A stretch of 8,521 nucleotides of DNA. Source: Chamaesiphon sp. Lineage in GTDB: Bacteria > Cyanobacteriota > Cyanobacteriia > Cyanobacteriales > Chamaesiphonaceae. The notes below the pieces were generated by a model that was not told the origin of the DNA, searched no databases, and saw nothing but the letters and a program-made list of their open reading frames with translations. Position 1 is the stretch's first letter. The number at the start of each line of letters is the position of its first letter. The position numbers and the translations under genes were made by a program. Location of the stretch: NCBI GenBank assembly GCA_026786125.1, contig JAJAYU010000330.1, positions 1-8,521 of the forward strand, written 5' to 3'. Below, one piece after another: positions 7,009-8,521 of this stretch.

Positions 7009-7740
7009 CTATAAAGCTCCACCACTGGGCATAATTGTTAGTTCTTCTACTACGGCACCAACGGGGGCTAGCACTGCATAAAGGATGCCTTCAGCAACCA
7101 TTTCAGGTGTCAGCATAGCAGACCGATCAAAGTCGGCTTGTACGGTATCGGTGTCCCACAGAGGAGTATTAACCGATCCTGGACAAACCGCTGTAACGCG
7201 AATTCCATTCGCCCGTTCTTCTCCAGCAATGGCTTGGGTAAGTGCCATTAAGCCAAACTTGCTGACCGAATAGATGCCCCAATTGGGGAATACTTGCTTG
7301 CCCGCGATCGATGAAACGTTCACAATGACACCAGATTTTTGTTGGCGCAGGTGCGGGAGTATCCCTTGCACACACAAAAAAACACTGGTTAAATTTAGGT
7401 CAATCACTTTCTGCCAGTCAGCTAATGGACTGTCGGCGATCGATCCGGTATATGCCATCCCTGCATTATTAATGAGGATGTCTAAATTCTTATGTTCTGC
7501 CGCAATTTCAGCAATTTTGGCTGACACTCGATCGAGCTTGGATAAATCTACTACATAGGTTTCGGCTGTCACACCCACAGCTTCCGCTGCTTGAGCCACT
7601 GCTGTTAATTTATCCTGATCACGACCTACCAATGCCAGGCTGATCCCTGCTTTGGCAAAGGCTAGAGCTGTGGCTTTGCCAATCCCACTGCTCGCGCCAG
7701 TAATTAATGCCGTTCGGTTAGTTATTGTGCTCGAATTCAT
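7009..7740 (-). CDS. Short-chain dehydrogenase/reductase, probably NADP-dependent
   Basis: A classical SDR of 243 residues with a single Rossmann domain. TGASSGIG (14-21) is the cofactor glycine motif, D65 the adenine-binding acid, NNAG 91-94 the central strand motif, N116, S143 or S144 in NVSS, Y157 and K161 in YSVSK the catalytic tetrad, and PGSVNTPL 187-194 the cofactor/substrate loop. R40 after the second strand (VGRD) suggests NADP(H). The substrate cannot be read from the sequence; such proteins are often annotated as FabG-like 3-oxoacyl-ACP reductase because of similarity, but an acyl-ACP role is not shown. The ATG at 7740 is preceded by a TATAAT box about 56 nt upstream and no Shine-Dalgarno sequence. 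It is 61 bp before folE and 227 bp after accA, all on the same strand; proximity to accA is suggestive of a fatty-acid link but is weak evidence. Confidence 0.93.
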   Translation of the reverse strand: MNSSTITNRTALITGASSGIGKATALAFAKAGISLALVGRDQDKLTAVAQAAEAVGVTAETYVVDLSKLDRVSAKIAEIAAEHKNLDILINNAGMAYTGSIADSPLADWQKVIDLNLTSVFLCVQGILPHLRQQKSGVIVNVSSIAGKQVFPNWGIYSVSKFGLMALTQAIAGEERANGIRVTAVCPGSVNTPLWDTDTVQADFDRSAMLTPEMVAEGILYAVLAPVGAVVEELTIMPSGGAL

Positions 7741-7773
7741 CTAGTCCAGGAATTAGCCCGTATTCGAGCAATA

Positions 7774-7790
7774 TGTAAAGTTTTGTTACA
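7774..7790. promoter_or_regulatory. Dyad TGTAA-N7-TTACA in the SDR leader
   Basis: TGTAA (7774-7778) and TTACA (7786-7790) are exact inverted half-sites. It lies just downstream of the TATAAT box on the - strand, around the expected transcription start, where a bound protein would block the polymerase. The half-sites resemble NtcA (GTA-N8-TAC), but the spacing is N9 between GTA and TAC and the position is wrong for NtcA activation. No regulator can be named. Confidence 0.3.
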
Positions 7791-7795
7791 GGCTT

Positions 7796-7801
7796 ATTAT
7801 A
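7796..7801 (-). promoter_or_regulatory. -10 box TATAAT upstream of the SDR gene
   Basis: The - strand reads GTTATAATAAG, a perfect -10 hexamer, about 56 nt before the SDR ATG. At the usual spacing only a poor -35 (TTACCC at 7819-7824) is seen, so an activator or extended contacts would be needed. This would make SDR-folE transcription at least partly independent of accA. Confidence 0.4.
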
Positions 7802-7802
7802 A

Positions 7803-7955
7803 CATCGATCCCCGTTGGGGGTAATCTCGGTAAAAGTATTCCGGCGTGTAAGTTCAGATCTAGATCGCCTAGAGAAAGATCTTTTAATTCTCAAGTCTGA
7901 GCCAGAATATCAGCATCTTATTATCAGTCCTAGAGATTTTCTAGAAATCAAATAA
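7803..7955 (+). pseudogene. Possible remnant of a gene, PIN-family toxin-like tail
   Basis: The + strand frame from 7803 to the TAA at 7953-7955 is open for 50 codons with no ATG and encodes a plausible protein tail: RRVSSDLDRLEKDLL (7842-7886), then ILKSEPEYQHLIIS and PRDFLEIK. The pattern D-L-L-I-L, a short spacer, then (L)IISPRDFLEI resembles the C-terminus of PIN-domain toxins of the VapC-like/COG1569 type, which often read DLL-x-L...I(V/L)(S/T)P-x-(E/D)FL. The match is short and from memory. The upstream part of such a gene (the acidic PIN residues) is not visible, as the flanking sequence is the SDR promoter region. If real, it is a decayed end left by a deletion. It may also be chance reading in a spacer. 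Confidence 0.3.
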
Positions 7956-7970
7956 ATTCACAAATCTCTA
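7931..7970. repeat. 9-bp inverted repeat at the accA 3' end
   Basis: TAGAGATTT (7931-7939) and AAATCTCTA (7962-7970) are exact reverse complements with a 22-nt loop. The right arm contains the accA stop codon (CTA on +, TAG on -). On the accA transcript the stem would be followed by GGACTG, not a U-run, so a classic terminator is not supported; an mRNA 3'-end or attenuating stem remains possible. A smaller stem CTAGA/TCTAG (7930-7944) lies within it. Confidence 0.55.
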
Positions 7971-8521
7971 CTCATTAAAGACTCCCATCTGGCGGAATTT
8001 ATCATATCTGAGCGATCGCAATTTACTAGGTTCGAGTAATTGCAACTCCTGAATATTCTTGACGATCGCATCCTTAAGTACTTCCGCCGCCCGCACAGAA
8101 TCAGCATGTGCGCCACCTAACGGTTCTGGCAAAATCTGGTCGAGAATGCCCAAATTCTTGAGGTCCTTAGCGGTAATTTTCAACACTTCCGCTGCTTGGG
8201 GAGCTTTCTTGGCATCCTTCCAGAGGATTGAGGCACAAGCTTCAGGACTAGCGACATAATAAACCGCATGTTCAAACATCATTAATCGATCGCCTACCCC
8301 AATCCCTAAGGCACCACCAGAGCCACCTTCCCCAATTACAGTACAAATAATTGGCACTTCCAATCGAAACATTTCACGGAGATTGACAGCGATCGCTTCA
8401 CCTTGCCCCAATTCCTCTGCCTCCAGCCCTGCCCAAGCCCCAGGGGTATCGATGAAAGTAATAATTGGCATCCCAAATCGATTGGCATGATCCATCAGTC
8501 TCATCGCCTTGCGATAGCCAC
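7968..8521 (-). CDS. accA: Acetyl-CoA carboxylase carboxyltransferase subunit alpha (partial, C-terminal)
   Basis: AccA with AccD forms the carboxyltransferase that moves CO2 from biotin to acetyl-CoA, giving malonyl-CoA for fatty-acid synthesis. Visible are the last 183 residues; the frame runs through the right edge ([12 protein letters not shown] is read there) so the start is outside the window, and the ATG at 8504 is internal. Typical AccA has about 325 residues. Family hallmarks: [15 protein letters not shown], then [30 protein letters not shown] (the glycine-rich oxyanion/acyl-CoA loop), and [21 protein letters not shown]. The C-terminal helices end in FRQMGVFNE. It is followed 227 bp later by the SDR gene on the same strand. 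Two HIP1 octamers are in this gene. Confidence 0.96.
   Translation of the reverse strand, partial: GYRKAMRLMDHANRFGMPIITFIDTPGAWAGLEAEELGQGEAIAVNLREMFRLEVPIICTVIGEGGSGGALGIGVGDRLMMFEHAVYYVASPEACASILWKDAKKAPQAAEVLKITAKDLKNLGILDQILPEPLGGAHADSVRAAEVLKDAIVKNIQELQLLEPSKLRSLRYDKFRQMGVFNE
8012..8019. repeat. HIP1 octamer GCGATCGC
   Basis: Palindromic HIP1 site inside accA. HIP1 is over-represented in many cyanobacterial genomes and supports the taxonomic reading. Confidence 0.9.
8389..8396. repeat. HIP1 octamer GCGATCGC
   Basis: Second HIP1 octamer, also inside accA. I found no other exact octamer in the window, although the CGATCG core is common throughout. Confidence 0.9.

Noticed and set aside
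6948..7025. 26-residue N-terminal extension of FolE from 7025
   Set aside because: It would overlap the SDR stop region, adds a leader ([13 protein letters not shown]...) foreign to FolE, and the ATG at 6947 gives the normal length.
7775..7789. NtcA binding site at the SDR promoter
   Set aside because: Spacing between GTA and TAC is 9, not 8, and the site is downstream of the -10 box.

Overview
The window reads as chromosomal DNA of a cyanobacterium. Three things point there: the type IV pilus order pilB-pilT-pilC with cyanobacterial-type N- and C-terminal sequence in PilB, two HIP1 octamers (GCGATCGC) plus many CGATCG hexamers, and heptamer tandem repeats in the spacers. I see no phage, IS, plasmid, CRISPR, tRNA or rRNA signal. 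The genus cannot be fixed from this sequence alone.

Layout. Positions 1-4485 (+ strand) carry a type IV pilus motor module: pilB (extension ATPase, 5' end cut off by the window), pilT (retraction ATPase) and pilC (inner-membrane platform). A fourth + strand gene of unknown function follows (4679-5275). It converges, with a 7-bp gap, on a - strand TrmJ-like tRNA 2'-O-methyltransferase. That gene is divergent from a tiny DUF2256 zinc-finger gene (6068-6223, +). The remainder is a - strand group read from high to low coordinates: accA (C-terminal part only, cut at the right edge), an SDR oxidoreductase, and folE (GTP cyclohydrolase I). The SDR and folE lie 61 bp apart and probably share a transcript; a TATAAT box lies upstream of the SDR.

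How the genes work together. PilB and PilT are antagonistic hexameric motors acting on the PilC platform, giving pilus extension and retraction, hence twitching/phototactic motility and DNA uptake. The - strand group is housekeeping: malonyl-CoA synthesis (accA), the first step of pterin/folate synthesis (folE), and an SDR of unknown substrate.

The most unusual material is in the spacers. The pilB-pilT spacer is almost wholly an inverted pair of heptamer arrays (5 copies of TAGGGGA type beginning at the pilB stop codon; 7 reverse-complement copies ending 2 nt before the pilT ATG) around a perfect 7-bp hairpin. It is also a G-quadruplex candidate on both strands. The pilC-unknown spacer has the same layout with unrelated sequence: AT-rich heptad arms that pair over 18 positions using G-U wobbles, around a GTTGGG/CCCAAC hairpin. 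Two more heptamer arrays, CACTATT x5 before pilC and CACCATC x3 after folE, make a 7-nt period a theme of the locus. The accA-SDR spacer holds a plus-strand reading frame ending at 7955 that looks like the tail of a lost gene, possibly a PIN-family toxin. I do not see a clear new multi-gene system; the strongest candidate for something undescribed is the pair of heptad/hairpin/heptad spacer elements in the pilus operon.
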